Under the pieces are notes generated by a model. It made no database searches, was not told where the DNA came from, and worked only from the letters and a program-made list of their open reading frames with translations. A stretch of DNA of 64,000 bases from Kribbella sp. NBC_00382 (GTDB lineage: Bacteria > Actinomycetota > Actinomycetes > Propionibacteriales > Kribbellaceae). Below, in pieces: positions 8,596 through 17,460 of the stretch. Every line of letters starts with the position of its first letter. Positions within the stretch are counted from its first letter, which is position 1. The translations under genes and the position numbers were made by a program. The stretch lies in assembly GCF_036067295.1 (NCBI RefSeq), contig NZ_CP107954.1:8246001-8310000 (forward strand), written 5' to 3'.

Positions 8596-8693
8596 TTGGT
8601 TGCGGATCACCTTAGCCCGCGCCGATCGGATAAGCAACAGATGGTTGCGCATCACAGCAACCTCAGCTAATCTCATGTGCAACCAAACGTTGC
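8596..8693. promoter_or_regulatory. Divergent control region with three GGTTGC-type operator sites
   Basis: Three copies of one motif lie between the SRPBCC-ArsR unit and the divergent DinB-like gene: TTGGTTGCGGAT (8596-8607), ATGGTTGCGCAT (8641-8652) and an inverted copy around 8677-8686. The last overlaps a perfect palindrome GCAACCAAACGTTGC (8679-8693). Spacing allows one regulator to block both promoters. ArsR is the obvious candidate by position. Confidence 0.65.
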
Positions 8694-8706
8694 AAAAGGA
8701 GAGGTC

Positions 8707-9216
8707 ATGGACACCACGATGGTTCAGGAAGCGTTCCGCGCACTGCTGGATGCCGCCGGTACGGTCGCCGCCGCGGGCGACACGGTCGTCACCCCGCCGG
8801 CCGGCGAGTGGAATGCCGAGCAGGTCCTGGCGCATGTGGCGATCGTCAACGCCACGACCATCGCGGCCGCCGCGTCGATTGCCGCGGGCACCGTTCCGGC
8901 GTACGACAACCGGATCTCCCACGACCCGTGGACGATCCAGCGCGTCATCACGGTGGCCGGTGGGATCGCGGGGCTTCAGGAGCGCATCCGCCGGCAAGGG
9001 GAAGCACTAGCAACGTTTGACGGCGCGGCCTTGAGCGAGGCCGAGTTGAACACGTTGGTACCGACCCTGCTCGTGTCGCACGACGCCGTACTGGTCAACC
9101 AGCCCCTGCCTCTGCGGGATCTACTCACCGGGCTAGTGGAGTCCGAGCTTCCCGGGCACACGCAGCAGTTGCTGGCTCTGCTTCCTGACAACGCCCGGGT
9201 TGCCTCTGCCGCGTGA
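8707..9216 (+). CDS. DinB/mycothiol-enzyme-like four-helix protein
   Basis: A 169-residue helical protein with a DinB-like N-terminus (PPAGEWNAEQVLAHVAIVNATT), in which the His of the AHV segment would be a metal ligand. The other metal histidines of classical DinB enzymes are not clear (SHDAVLVN is a candidate), so catalysis is uncertain. The start at 8707 follows AAGGAGAGG. An in-frame ATG at 8677 is inside the operator cluster. It is transcribed divergently from the SRPBCC-ArsR pair and probably shares its regulation. Confidence 0.65.
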   Translation: MDTTMVQEAFRALLDAAGTVAAAGDTVVTPPAGEWNAEQVLAHVAIVNATTIAAAASIAAGTVPAYDNRISHDPWTIQRVITVAGGIAGLQERIRRQGEALATFDGAALSEAELNTLVPTLLVSHDAVLVNQPLPLRDLLTGLVESELPGHTQQLLALLPDNARVASAA

Positions 9217-9249
9217 TAGATCAGTTGCTCACCTACGAAGGGAGTACTG

Positions 9250-9945
9250 ATGCCTGGCCAGGTCGCACTCGTCACCGGCGCCAACCGGGGAATCGGCGCC
9301 GAGCTTGCCGAGCAACTCCATACGCAGGGGTGGACGATGCTGCTCGGCGTACGGGATCTCGGCAAAGGGCGTGAGACGGCGCGGGCCATTGCTCCGGGCA
9401 GCGAGCGACTGTTGCCGGTCAAGTTGGATGTGAGCGATCCCGATGATGCTGCAGCCGCGGCCGAGTGGGCGGCGGGGCGGGTGGAGCAGGTCGATGCTGT
9501 GATCAACAATGCGGCGATTCTGTACGACCCTGGGGAACGCGCGATCAGTGTTGACCTCGCGTCAGTTCATCAGGCGATGGAGACCAATCTGTATGGCGCC
9601 TGGAGGGTCTGTCAGGCGTTCCTGCCGTTGCTTCGCCGGAGTGAGCATCCGCGGATCGTCAACGTGTCGAGCGAAGGCGGTTCGATCAGCGAGATGACCG
9701 GTGGAGCGCCGGCGTACAGCGTCTCCAAGGCGGCGCTGAACGCGCTGACCCGACTGCTTGCCGGGGAGCTGCGCCGGGACCGCATCCTCGTGAACGCGAT
9801 CTGCCCCGGTTGGACTGACACCGACATGGGCCAGGGCGGGCGACCGGTCCGCGACGGAGCGCGAAGTGTGCTCTGGGCCGTCGACCTCCCCGACGACGGC
9901 CCGACCGGAGGCTTCTTCCGCGACGGGCGACCGCTGCCGTGGTGA
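9250..9945 (+). CDS. Short-chain dehydrogenase/reductase (SDR)
   Basis: A 231-residue NAD(P)-dependent oxidoreductase of the classical SDR family. The cofactor loop TGANRGIG is at residues 9-16, followed by the NNAA motif. The catalytic Ser is in NVSSEGG and the Tyr-Lys pair in YSVSK. The terminal strand INAICPGWTDTDM is intact. The substrate is unknown. It lies 33 bases downstream of the DinB-like gene on the same strand, with GGGAG upstream, so co-transcription is possible. Confidence 0.9.
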   Translation: MPGQVALVTGANRGIGAELAEQLHTQGWTMLLGVRDLGKGRETARAIAPGSERLLPVKLDVSDPDDAAAAAEWAAGRVEQVDAVINNAAILYDPGERAISVDLASVHQAMETNLYGAWRVCQAFLPLLRRSEHPRIVNVSSEGGSISEMTGGAPAYSVSKAALNALTRLLAGELRRDRILVNAICPGWTDTDMGQGGRPVRDGARSVLWAVDLPDDGPTGGFFRDGRPLPW

Positions 9946-10009
9946 GTTCGTTGCACCGCGCGGCTGGTTAGCTACCTGTACCTGTCCGGGCTCGAGGTAG
10001 GAGACGTTC

Positions 10010-10321
10010 ATGTACGGAGGACTCGCGAGGTTCGTCGTGAAGCCGGGGAAGCTGGACGAGTTCCTGGAGGTGGTGCGGTGGAGCTCCCGGATCGCCAGGG
10101 ACGAGGAGCCCGGGACGTTGCGACTGGACGTCTGGCAAGTCGATGGAGAGCCGGACATCGTCTACGGCTATGAGTGCTACACAGACCGGGACGCCTTCGA
10201 AGCCCACATCAAGAACGCAGCAGTACGACGCTTCGGCGAGGTGATGGACGACTTGGTCGAAGGCTGGACGATGGTCATCCCCTTCACCAACAGCACAGCC
10301 TCAAACGCCGACCTGCAGTAG
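10010..10321 (+). CDS. ABM-domain (antibiotic biosynthesis monooxygenase-like) protein
   Basis: A 103-residue ferredoxin-like protein. It runs LARFVVKPGKLDEFLEVV, then GTLRLDVWQ and the YGYECYTDRDAFEAHIKN segment typical of ABM/quinol-monooxygenase-like small proteins. These form dimers and either oxidise small aromatics without a cofactor or act in detoxification; the substrate is unknown. GGAG lies upstream of the ATG. The gene ends in front of a strong hairpin shared with the convergent glgP gene. Confidence 0.82.
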   Translation: MYGGLARFVVKPGKLDEFLEVVRWSSRIARDEEPGTLRLDVWQVDGEPDIVYGYECYTDRDAFEAHIKNAAVRRFGEVMDDLVEGWTMVIPFTNSTASNADLQ

Positions 10322-10340
10322 CTCGGGAAACAGAAACGCG

Positions 10341-10368
10341 GGCCCCGCCTAGTGAGGTAGGCGGGGCC
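10341..10368. terminator. Bidirectional hairpin between ABM gene and glgP
   Basis: A perfect 11-bp stem (GGCCCCGCCTA with TAGGCGGGGCC) and a 6-base loop lie between two convergent stop codons. The T-run is weak, as is common in GC-rich actinobacteria. Confidence 0.75.
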
Positions 10369-10380
10369 TGCCTTAGATGC

Positions 10381-12981
10381 TCAGAATTCGGAGCCTGCGG
10401 GGAGGTCCGGGGTTTCTGGGTCTTCGGGGTCGGAGGGGCCGGCTGCCAGGCCCAGTTCTGCTGGGCTGGCGAGCATCGGGTTCTTCGGGAGGACTCGGAC
10501 CGTGTAGCCGAAGGGGCCGGTGCGGTCGAGTTTGAGTTCGCCTTCGTAGCGGTGGCGGTTGCCCTCGTACGTTTCGGCGAGCGACAGCGACACCCGCACC
10601 GGATCGGTGATCTCGTCCTCCGAGTTCACCCGCCCGTGCAGCGCCTCGACGTCGATGTCCGCCGGCGTCAGGTCCCCGAGCGTCACGAACGCCCGGATCC
10701 CCACGGTCGTACCAAGCTGCGGCACGTCCCCGAGACCCTGCAGCTCGACGTGGTCGACGCGGATCGCCGGCCAAGCAGCCCGTACCTGCTTCTTCCACGC
10801 TGCCAGCTGACGTGCACCCTCGTACGTCGAGTTGAGCTGCCGCGACGAGTGCGCCGCCGGCACGTAGAGCTGCTGGACGTAGTCGCGAACCATCCGCGTC
10901 GCCAGCACCTTCGGCCCGAGCTCCTTGATCGTGTGCCGCAGCATCTCGATCCAGCGGCCCGGGACGTCGCCGTCGTAGAACCGCGGCGCGACCTGCTTCT
11001 CGATCAGGTCGTACAGAGCGTGCGCCTCGAGGTCATCGCGACGATCCGTGTCCTCGATGCCCTCGGCCGACGGGATCGCCCAGCCGAACTCGTCGTCGTA
11101 CCACTCGTCCCACCAGCCGTCGCGGATCGAGAGGTTCAACGCACCGTTCAGAGCAGCCTTCATGCCCGACGTGCCGCACGCCTCGTACGGACGCAGCGGG
11201 TTGTTCAGCCAGACGTCGCAGCCCGGGTACATCGGCTGCGCCAGCGCGATGTCGTAGTCCGGCACGAACACGATCCGGTGCCGCACCTCCGGGTCGTCGG
11301 CGAAGCGAACCATCTCCTGGATCAGCTTCTTGCCGCCCTCGTCGGCCGGGTGCGCCTTGCCCGCGATGACGATCTGGATCGGCTTCGTCGGGTGCAGCAG
11401 CAGAGCCTTCAGCCGGGCGGGGTCGCGCAGCATCAAAGTCAGCCGCTTGTACGACGGTACGCGCCGGGCAAACCCCATCGTCAGCACGTCCGGGTCCAGG
11501 ATCGAATCGACCCAGCCCAGCTCGGCCTCGGAAGCGCCCCGGTTCACCCAGGACGCGCGGACCCGGGAGCGGGTGTCGTCGATGAAGCGCTGCCGCAGCA
11601 TCCGCTTCGTCTCCCACAGTTGCGCGTCGGTGGTCTTGTCGAGGCCCTCGAAGATGCCCTCGCCGTCGACCGCCGTGTCGGTGTTCGCATAGGTCAGCTG
11701 GTGGATCTCGCGCGCGACCCAGGTCGGCGCGTGAACGCCGTTGGTGATCGAGGTGATCGGTACGTCGGTCGGGTCGAAGCTCGGCCACAGACCGGCGAAC
11801 ATCCCCCGGCTGACGACACCGTGCAGCTTCGAGACGCCGTTGGCCCGCTGCGCCAGCCGCAGACCCATGATCGCCATGTTGAAGACCGACGGGTCGCCGT
11901 TCTCGAAGTCCTCCGCGCCGAGCGCGAGGATCCGGTCGATCGGCACGCCCTCGCCGAACACGTCCGGCGAGAAGTGCTGCTGGATCAGCTCGACCGGGAA
12001 CCGGTCGATGCCGGCCGGGACCGGCGTGTGGGTGGTGAAGACGGTGCCGCCGCGGGCGACCTCGAGCGCGGTGTCGAAGTCGAGCGACTGGTCGGTGGCG
12101 AGCTCGCGGATCCGCTCGACGCCGAGGAAACCGGCGTGGCCCTCGTTGGTGTGGAAGACCTCCGGCGCCGCGTGGCCGGTGACCCGGCAGAACTCACGGA
12201 CGGCGCGGACGCCACCGACACCCAGCAGGAGCTCCTGCAGCAACCGGTGCTCGGTCGTACCGCCGTACAGCCGGTCGGTGACCTCGCGCTCGGCGGGCTC
12301 GTTGTCCTCCATGTCGGCGTCGAGCATCAGCAGCGGCACGCGGCCGACCTGGGCGACCCAGATCTGCGCGCACAGCTTGCGCTCGCCCGGCAGCGTCACC
12401 TCGATGGTGGCCGGAGTGTCGCCGTCGCGCAGCAGGCTGATCGGCAGACCGTCGGGGTCCACCAGCGGGTACCGCTCCTGCTGCCAGCCTTCACGGTTCA
12501 GCGACTGGCCGAAGTACCCGTGGCGGTAGAGCAGGCCGACACCGATCAGCGGCACACCGAGGTCGCTCGCGGCCTTCAGGTGGTCACCGGCCAGGATGCC
12601 GAGGCCGCCCGAGTACTGCGGCAGCACGTGGGTGATGCCGAACTCCGGGGAGAAGTAGGCCACCGAGCTGACCGGTGAACCGGCCTCGGCCTGGAACCAC
12701 CGGTCGTCGGTCACGTAGCCGTTCAGGTCGTCCACAGCCAGCTCGAGCCGGCGCAGGAAGGCGTGGTCGTTCGCCAGCTCGTCGAGCCGGGCCGCGGGTA
12801 CCTCACCGAGAAGCCTCACCGGGTCACCACCGGTACTGCGCCACAACAGCGGGTCGACGGCCTCGAAGACGTCTTGCGTCTCCGGGTGCCAGACCCAGCG
12901 CAGGTTGTTCACCAGGGTGCCGAGACCGGTCAGCGGCTCGGGCAGGACAGGGCGGACGGAGAATCGTCGTATCGCTCGCAC
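10381..12981 (-). CDS. glgP: Alpha-glucan (glycogen/maltodextrin) phosphorylase GlgP
   Basis: GT35 phosphorylase that releases glucose-1-phosphate from glucan ends, using pyridoxal phosphate. It is about 866 residues, the length of actinobacterial GlgP. An N-terminal DUF3417-type domain (RRFSVRPVLPEPLTGL) is followed by VAYFSPEFGI, the HTNEGHAGF segment and the PLP-lysine region GTSGMKAALNG. I place the start at the GTG at 12981 because family members begin VRAIRRF/MKAIRRF. An ATG at 13029 would add 16 atypical residues; neither has a clear ribosome site. It is divergent from glgE across a region with CTTGC-type repeats. Confidence 0.93.
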   Translation of the reverse strand: MRAIRRFSVRPVLPEPLTGLGTLVNNLRWVWHPETQDVFEAVDPLLWRSTGGDPVRLLGEVPAARLDELANDHAFLRRLELAVDDLNGYVTDDRWFQAEAGSPVSSVAYFSPEFGITHVLPQYSGGLGILAGDHLKAASDLGVPLIGVGLLYRHGYFGQSLNREGWQQERYPLVDPDGLPISLLRDGDTPATIEVTLPGERKLCAQIWVAQVGRVPLLMLDADMEDNEPAEREVTDRLYGGTTEHRLLQELLLGVGGVRAVREFCRVTGHAAPEVFHTNEGHAGFLGVERIRELATDQSLDFDTALEVARGGTVFTTHTPVPAGIDRFPVELIQQHFSPDVFGEGVPIDRILALGAEDFENGDPSVFNMAIMGLRLAQRANGVSKLHGVVSRGMFAGLWPSFDPTDVPITSITNGVHAPTWVAREIHQLTYANTDTAVDGEGIFEGLDKTTDAQLWETKRMLRQRFIDDTRSRVRASWVNRGASEAELGWVDSILDPDVLTMGFARRVPSYKRLTLMLRDPARLKALLLHPTKPIQIVIAGKAHPADEGGKKLIQEMVRFADDPEVRHRIVFVPDYDIALAQPMYPGCDVWLNNPLRPYEACGTSGMKAALNGALNLSIRDGWWDEWYDDEFGWAIPSAEGIEDTDRRDDLEAHALYDLIEKQVAPRFYDGDVPGRWIEMLRHTIKELGPKVLATRMVRDYVQQLYVPAAHSSRQLNSTYEGARQLAAWKKQVRAAWPAIRVDHVELQGLGDVPQLGTTVGIRAFVTLGDLTPADIDVEALHGRVNSEDEITDPVRVSLSLAETYEGNRHRYEGELKLDRTGPFGYTVRVLPKNPMLASPAELGLAAGPSDPEDPETPDLPAGSEF

Positions 12982-13033
12982 CGGGACACCGTACCGGCCC
13001 GAAGCGCCGACAGCACCCTCGGGATGCATCGAT

Positions 13034-13108
13034 CTTGCAACGTGAGCAAGAACTTGCAGACCAGACCACTAACCCCTGAGGTTCACTCTGTATCAGCCTG
13101 TGAGCAAG
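13034..13108. promoter_or_regulatory. CTTGC-type repeat cluster between glgP and glgE
   Basis: CTTGCAA (13034-13040), GAGCAAG (13044-13050, inverted), CTTGCAG (13053-13059) and a second GTGAGCAAG (13100-13108) lie in the 250-bp divergent region. Repeats of CTTGCAG are, as I recall, the sites of the LacI-family maltose repressor MalR in Streptomyces. A similar regulator would link these genes to maltodextrin supply. No such regulator gene is in the window. Confidence 0.5.
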
Positions 13109-13230
13109 CAATCCAGAGTTTGATCCAAACCGTGACGCCCGCATGGCGCGTCACACCTCGGGGAACCGATAGCGTGAGTGTTGTACTTCCCTGTTCCTGC
13201 TACTGCGGAAAGCGAAGGTTCGTTAACTCC

Positions 13231-15219
13231 ATGACTGGGCGCATCCCGATCACCGACGTCACCCCGACCGTCGACGCCGGAGCGTATCCGGCCAAGTCGT
13301 CGGTGGGCGAGACCTTCACCATCGCGGCCACCGTGTTCCGCGAAGGCCACGACGCGGTGAACGCGAACGTCGTGCTGACGTCGCCGTCGGGACAGACAAG
13401 ACGGATGCTGATGACGCCCGTCGGCCAGGGCTCGGACCGCTGGACGGTCGACGTCACCCTGCAGGAGCAGGGCGCCTGGACCTTCGCGATCGAGGGCTGG
13501 AGCGATCCGTACGGCACCTGGCGGCACAACGCCGAGATCAAGATCCCGGCCGGTATCGACGTCGACCTGATGTTCGCCGAGGGGGCTGCCTTCTTCGATC
13601 GTGCGGCTGCCGGCGTACCGCCCGCAGTACGGGTGGATCGTTCGACCCTGAGCGATGCGGCCCAGGCGTTGGCAAACCCAGCGTTGCCGGCCGAGGCCCG
13701 ACTGGCCGCGGGCATCTCGCCGCAGGTCCGCTCGGCGCTCGGCCGCTATCCGGTACGTGAGCTGATCACCTCCTCCGAGACGTACCCGGTGTGGGTCGAT
13801 CGCCAGCTCGCCTTGTACGGCAGCTGGTACGAGTTCTTCCCGCGCTCCGAAGGCGCGTACTACGACGAGGAGAAGCAGGAGTGGGTGTCGGGCACCTTCA
13901 AGACCGCCGCCCAGCGCCTCGACGCCGTCGCCGCGATGGGCTTCGACGTGCTCTACGTGCCGCCGGTCCACCCGATCGGCAAGTCGTACCGCAAGGGCCC
14001 GAACAACACCCTCGACCCGAAGCCGGGCGACCCCGGCTCCCCCTGGGCGATCGGCAGTGCAGAGGGCGGGCACGACGCGATCCACCCGGAGCTCGGTACC
14101 TTCGACGACTTCGACGCATTCGTCGGCCGGGCCCGTGAGCTCGGTCTCGAGGTCGCGATCGACTTCGCGTTGCAGGCCTCGCCGGATCACCCGTGGGTGA
14201 CCGAGCACCCGAAGTGGTTCAGTGTCCGCGCGGACGGCTCGATCGCGTACGCCGAGAACCCGCCGAAGAAGTACCAGGACATCTACCCGATCAACTTCGA
14301 CAACGATCCCGAAGGCATCTACGCCGAGGTGCTGCGGATCCTGAAGCTGTGGATCTCGCACGGTGTGACCGTGTTCCGGGTCGACAACCCGCACACCAAG
14401 CCGGTCAACTTCTGGGAATGGATCCTCGGCGAGATCCGGAAGACCGACCCCGACGTGATCTTCCTGTCCGAGGCGTTCACCCGGCGGCCGATGATGCAGG
14501 AGCTGGCCAAGGTCGGCTTCCACCAGTCGTACACGTACTTCACCTGGCGCAACGAGAAGTGGGAGCTCGAGGAGTACCTGGAGGAGCTGACCAAGGAGAC
14601 CGGCCACTTCCTGCGGCCGAACTTCTTCGTCAACACCCCGGACATCCTGACGGCCTACCTGCAGTACGGCGGCCCGGGCGCGTTCAAGATCCGTGCAGCG
14701 ATCGCAGCCACCTCGTCGCCGGCCTGGGGCGTGTACGCAGGCTTCGAACTGTATGAGCACGTCGCATTGCGGCCGGGCTCCGAGGAGTACCTGGACACCG
14801 AGAAGTTCCAGCTCCGCCCGCGCGACTGGGATGCGGCCGCGAAGGAGAACCGCACGCTCGCCCCGTACCTGACTCTGCTCAACAACATACGCCGTCGCCA
14901 CCCGGCCCTGCAGCAGCTGCGCAACCTCAGCCTGCACACCGTCGACGACGAGCAGATCATGTGCTTCTCCAAGCGCGTCACCGGCCCCGACGGCCACAGC
15001 GACACCGTCATCGTCGTGGTGAACACCGACCCGCACTCGGTCCGCGAGTCCCTCGTCCACCTCGACATGGCCGCGCTCGGCATGCGCCCCGAGGACACCT
15101 TCACCGTGTACGACGAGATCACCGGCGCGACCTGGCGCTGGGGTCAACAGAACTACGTGAAGCTCGACCCCAACGGCGACCCCTGCCACATCCTCGCCGT
15201 CCGCCGCGGCCAGGCCTGA
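13231..15219 (+). CDS. glgE: Maltosyltransferase GlgE (alpha-1,4-glucan:maltose-1-phosphate)
   Basis: GH13_3 enzyme that extends alpha-1,4-glucan with maltosyl units from maltose-1-phosphate. It is 662 residues. The N-terminal beta domain starts GRIPITDVTPTVDAG. The barrel holds DFALQASPDHPW, nucleophile Asp385 in FRVDNPHTK, acid/base Glu414 in FLSEAFT and Asp471 in FVNTPDI. These three differ by a constant nine residues from the S. coelicolor catalytic triad (394, 423, 480), a strong family match. I start at the ATG 13231 because GlgE proteins begin just before GRIP. Readings extending upstream cross the divergent promoter. It works with TreS, Mak and GlgB encoded 12 kb away. Confidence 0.95.
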   Translation: MTGRIPITDVTPTVDAGAYPAKSSVGETFTIAATVFREGHDAVNANVVLTSPSGQTRRMLMTPVGQGSDRWTVDVTLQEQGAWTFAIEGWSDPYGTWRHNAEIKIPAGIDVDLMFAEGAAFFDRAAAGVPPAVRVDRSTLSDAAQALANPALPAEARLAAGISPQVRSALGRYPVRELITSSETYPVWVDRQLALYGSWYEFFPRSEGAYYDEEKQEWVSGTFKTAAQRLDAVAAMGFDVLYVPPVHPIGKSYRKGPNNTLDPKPGDPGSPWAIGSAEGGHDAIHPELGTFDDFDAFVGRARELGLEVAIDFALQASPDHPWVTEHPKWFSVRADGSIAYAENPPKKYQDIYPINFDNDPEGIYAEVLRILKLWISHGVTVFRVDNPHTKPVNFWEWILGEIRKTDPDVIFLSEAFTRRPMMQELAKVGFHQSYTYFTWRNEKWELEEYLEELTKETGHFLRPNFFVNTPDILTAYLQYGGPGAFKIRAAIAATSSPAWGVYAGFELYEHVALRPGSEEYLDTEKFQLRPRDWDAAAKENRTLAPYLTLLNNIRRRHPALQQLRNLSLHTVDDEQIMCFSKRVTGPDGHSDTVIVVVNTDPHSVRESLVHLDMAALGMRPEDTFTVYDEITGATWRWGQQNYVKLDPNGDPCHILAVRRGQA

Positions 15220-15225
15220 TCACCT

Positions 15226-15268
15226 GACATCATCGTCCTCACACAACTGAGGTGGGGACGATGATGTC
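15226..15268 (+). promoter_or_regulatory. 17-bp inverted repeat enclosing ribosome site and start codon
   Basis: Arms at 15226-15242 and 15252-15268 match at 16 of 17 positions, with a G-U pair at the other, around a 9-base loop. The loop and right arm contain the GAGGTGG ribosome site and both candidate ATGs of the next gene. In RNA the hairpin would hide the start. It may also end glgE transcription, but no T-run follows. Confidence 0.6.
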
Positions 15269-15644
15269 GGTTCTGGAGAAAGTCCCGCTCGAACTGCGGC
15301 GCAAGGCAGGCTGGCTGATCCCGGCGATCACCGCGGCGGTCCTGACGAGTCTCTTTCCTGGCGGTGCGGAAACGACGATCAGCCAGTCGGAGCGACTCAG
15401 CTCCGGCCTGTTCGCGGCGGCGGGGGTTCTCGCCGGTGTGCTCTGGCAGTGGTTCAGCCCGCGCGATCTCGCTCAGCGGCTCACCTACCCAGCCGCGCTG
15501 GCGGTCCTGGTGGCGCTGATCTTCATGGTCCCCGGCGGCGACCTGATCCGGCACGGCCCGGACAACGGGTTCTGGTTTCCGCTCGGGCTGATCGCAGGGC
15601 TCGTGCTGATGACGCGGTGGCAGCAGTTGCGGAGCGAGGACTAG
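15261..15644 (+). CDS. Small integral membrane protein of unknown function
   Basis: A 127-residue protein with about four hydrophobic segments (WLIPAITAAVLTSLF, GLFAAAGVLAGVLWQWF, YPAALAVLVALIFMV and FPLGLIAGLVLM) and short charged ends. No family is recognised. The ATG at 15261 follows GAGGTGG; a GTG at 15252 and an ATG at 15264 are alternatives. It lies just after glgE behind a hairpin that covers its start, and it overlaps the convergent threonine synthase gene by 4 bases. Confidence 0.6.
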   Translation: MMSVLEKVPLELRRKAGWLIPAITAAVLTSLFPGGAETTISQSERLSSGLFAAAGVLAGVLWQWFSPRDLAQRLTYPAALAVLVALIFMVPGGDLIRHGPDNGFWFPLGLIAGLVLMTRWQQLRSED

Positions 15645-16816
15645 AGCGGGACGGTTTCCGGGTACTTCAGGCCGGTACCGGTGTTGAGGGCAACGACCTG
15701 GTCGTCAGCCTTGATCCAGCCGGCTGAGCGCAGTTGCTGGACGGCGGCGAAGTTGGCGGCGCCCTCGGGGCAGATGAAGCTGCCCTCCAGCACCGCGACC
15801 CGACGCTGAGCGGCGAGGATGTCGGCATCCTCGACCGCGACAGCACAACCGTCTGTCTCCGCAATCGCTTGCAGGACAAGGAAATCGCCGAGCGCCTTGG
15901 GCACCGTGATGCCAAAAGCAACCGTATGAGCATCAGGCCAAGGCTCACTCGACGGCAGGCCCTTCTCCCACGCCTGCACGATCGGCGCGCACCCAGTCGC
16001 CTGTACTGCGACCAGCCGCGGCATCGGCCCCTCGACCCACCCCAGAGCACTCAACTCGGCGAGCGCCTTCCAGATCCCGATCAGCCCCACTCCCCCACCG
16101 GTCGGATAGAGAATCACGTCGGGCAGCTTCCACCCCAACTGCTCCGCGATCTCCAGCCCCATCGTCTTCTTGCCCTCGATCCGGTAGGGCTCCTTCAGCG
16201 TCGACACATCCTGATACCCATCACGCGAAGCAAGCTCTGAGCGGATCCAGGCACCCGCGTCACCGATCAACCCATCGATCAGCTTCAGCTCAGCACCGAC
16301 CACCGTCACCTCCCGCCGGCAGATCTCCGGCGCCGCCAGAGGCATGGCGATGAGCGCCTCCATGCCGGCCCGAGCCGCATACGTCGCCCACGCCGACCCG
16401 GCGTTCCCGTTCGTCGGCATAGCGATCTTCCGAACACCGACCTCCAACGCCCGCGACACCCCAACGGCCGCGCCTCGCGCCTTGAACGTCCCGGTCGGGA
16501 TCAGCCCCTCGTCCTTCATCAGCAGCCGCTCGACGCCCAGTTCTCGCCCATAAGCAGGCAACGGGAGCAACGGCGTCATCCCCTCCCCCAGGCTGACCAC
16601 GTTCTCCACGGCTCGGACCGGCAGCAGTTCGTGGTACCGCCAAAGATCAGCCGGCCGCGACGAGACCTCGGCCTTGGTGAGCCCGGCTCGCACCTCGTCG
16701 AGGTCGTACCGGGCAAGCAGCGGCGATCCGCAGGTACACAGTCCGATCACCTGATCGGCGTCATGAGTGAGGCCGCACTTCGGACATTCGAGGTGACTCA
16801 AGCTGGAGAAGCGCAC
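15641..16816 (-). CDS. thrC: Threonine synthase
   Basis: PLP enzyme converting O-phosphohomoserine to threonine. It is 391 residues. An N-terminal zinc-ribbon-like segment (CPKCGLTH and CTCGSPLL) precedes the fold-type II core, with the PLP lysine in TGTFKARG, the phosphate-binding loop PTGGGVG and the segment TNGNAGSAWATYAA. The extra N-terminal cysteine motif and moderate length fit the archaeal/actinobacterial threonine synthase branch. A related PLP lyase remains possible, but TGTFKARG and the whole layout favour thrC. It is convergent with the small membrane protein gene. Confidence 0.85.
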   Translation of the reverse strand: MRFSSLSHLECPKCGLTHDADQVIGLCTCGSPLLARYDLDEVRAGLTKAEVSSRPADLWRYHELLPVRAVENVVSLGEGMTPLLPLPAYGRELGVERLLMKDEGLIPTGTFKARGAAVGVSRALEVGVRKIAMPTNGNAGSAWATYAARAGMEALIAMPLAAPEICRREVTVVGAELKLIDGLIGDAGAWIRSELASRDGYQDVSTLKEPYRIEGKKTMGLEIAEQLGWKLPDVILYPTGGGVGLIGIWKALAELSALGWVEGPMPRLVAVQATGCAPIVQAWEKGLPSSEPWPDAHTVAFGITVPKALGDFLVLQAIAETDGCAVAVEDADILAAQRRVAVLEGSFICPEGAANFAAVQQLRSAGWIKADDQVVALNTGTGLKYPETVPL

Positions 16817-16827
16817 GACCTCAGAGG

Positions 16828-17460
16828 CTACCCGGCACGCAACCCGGTAATCGCTGGGTTCTGGTGGTCGGTGAGCCGGAAGCCGGTACCCCGCACCGCG
16901 TCGATGGTGACCGTGGTGCCCAGCTCATCCAGTTTTCGGCGGACCCGCTTCACCAGCGAGTGCACGTCCGCAGTACCGCGCAGATGCCGGTTGCGCCACA
17001 CCGCCTGATGCAGGCCCTCGTACGTCCAGACCCGCAGCGGCTCGGTCATCAGCCAGGTGAGCAGGTCGTGCTCGAGATCGGTCAGCGGCACCTCCCGGTC
17101 CCGCCACTTCGCGACCGACCGGGCCGAGTCGATCGTCAGTACGTCCGCCTCGGGGCCGTCTCGCTCGGACCGCCTACCAGGCACCTGGCGGGAAGGCGGT
17201 TCGGCCACGGACTCGGGTTCGGGCGGTTCGGGGTGCTCCGGTGGTACCGGGGGCGAGGGCTGCGCGGGCGTGATCAGCTTGCGCAGCTCCTCCAGGCTGG
17301 AGACCAGCAGCAGTGGTGCGACGTCGTCGACGAGCTCCGCCAGCCGGACTCGTTCCTCCAATGAGGCCGCCACTGCGATCAGCAGGGGAAACGGCTCGGT
17401 GGCGGAACTGGTCAAGTCGGGGGCGCCGTCGCTCGCGGTGGGGACACGGGCGGTGACCAT
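16828..17460 (-). CDS. Winged-helix (OmpR/PhoB-type) regulator with degenerate N-terminal domain, copy A
   Basis: A 210-residue protein. Residues ~20-60 (PLLIAVAASLEERVRLAELVDDVAPLLLVSSLEEL) look like the first strands of a receiver but lack a phospho-acceptor context. A Pro/Glu-rich linker follows. The C-terminal OmpR-type winged helix runs from REVPLTDLEHDLLTWL to DVHSLVKRVRRKL and GTGFRL. It is a paralogue of the gene at 22447-23040; the two flank the giant subtilase. I start at the ATG 17460 because the upstream in-frame ATG adds an atypical tail; no ribosome site is obvious. It lies 11 bases upstream of thrC on the same strand... reading away from the subtilase gene. Confidence 0.75.
   Translation of the reverse strand: MVTARVPTASDGAPDLTSSATEPFPLLIAVAASLEERVRLAELVDDVAPLLLVSSLEELRKLITPAQPSPPVPPEHPEPPEPESVAEPPSRQVPGRRSERDGPEADVLTIDSARSVAKWRDREVPLTDLEHDLLTWLMTEPLRVWTYEGLHQAVWRNRHLRGTADVHSLVKRVRRKLDELGTTVTIDAVRGTGFRLTDHQNPAITGLRAG

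Noticed and set aside
10174-12678. 834-codon open frame on the + strand across glgP
   Set aside because: It is the antisense shadow of glgP. High GC removes stop codons in this frame, and the product is Arg/His/Val-rich without domains.
13093-15189. 698-codon minus-strand frame across glgE
   Set aside because: Antisense shadow of a strongly supported gene; no ribosome site or domain.
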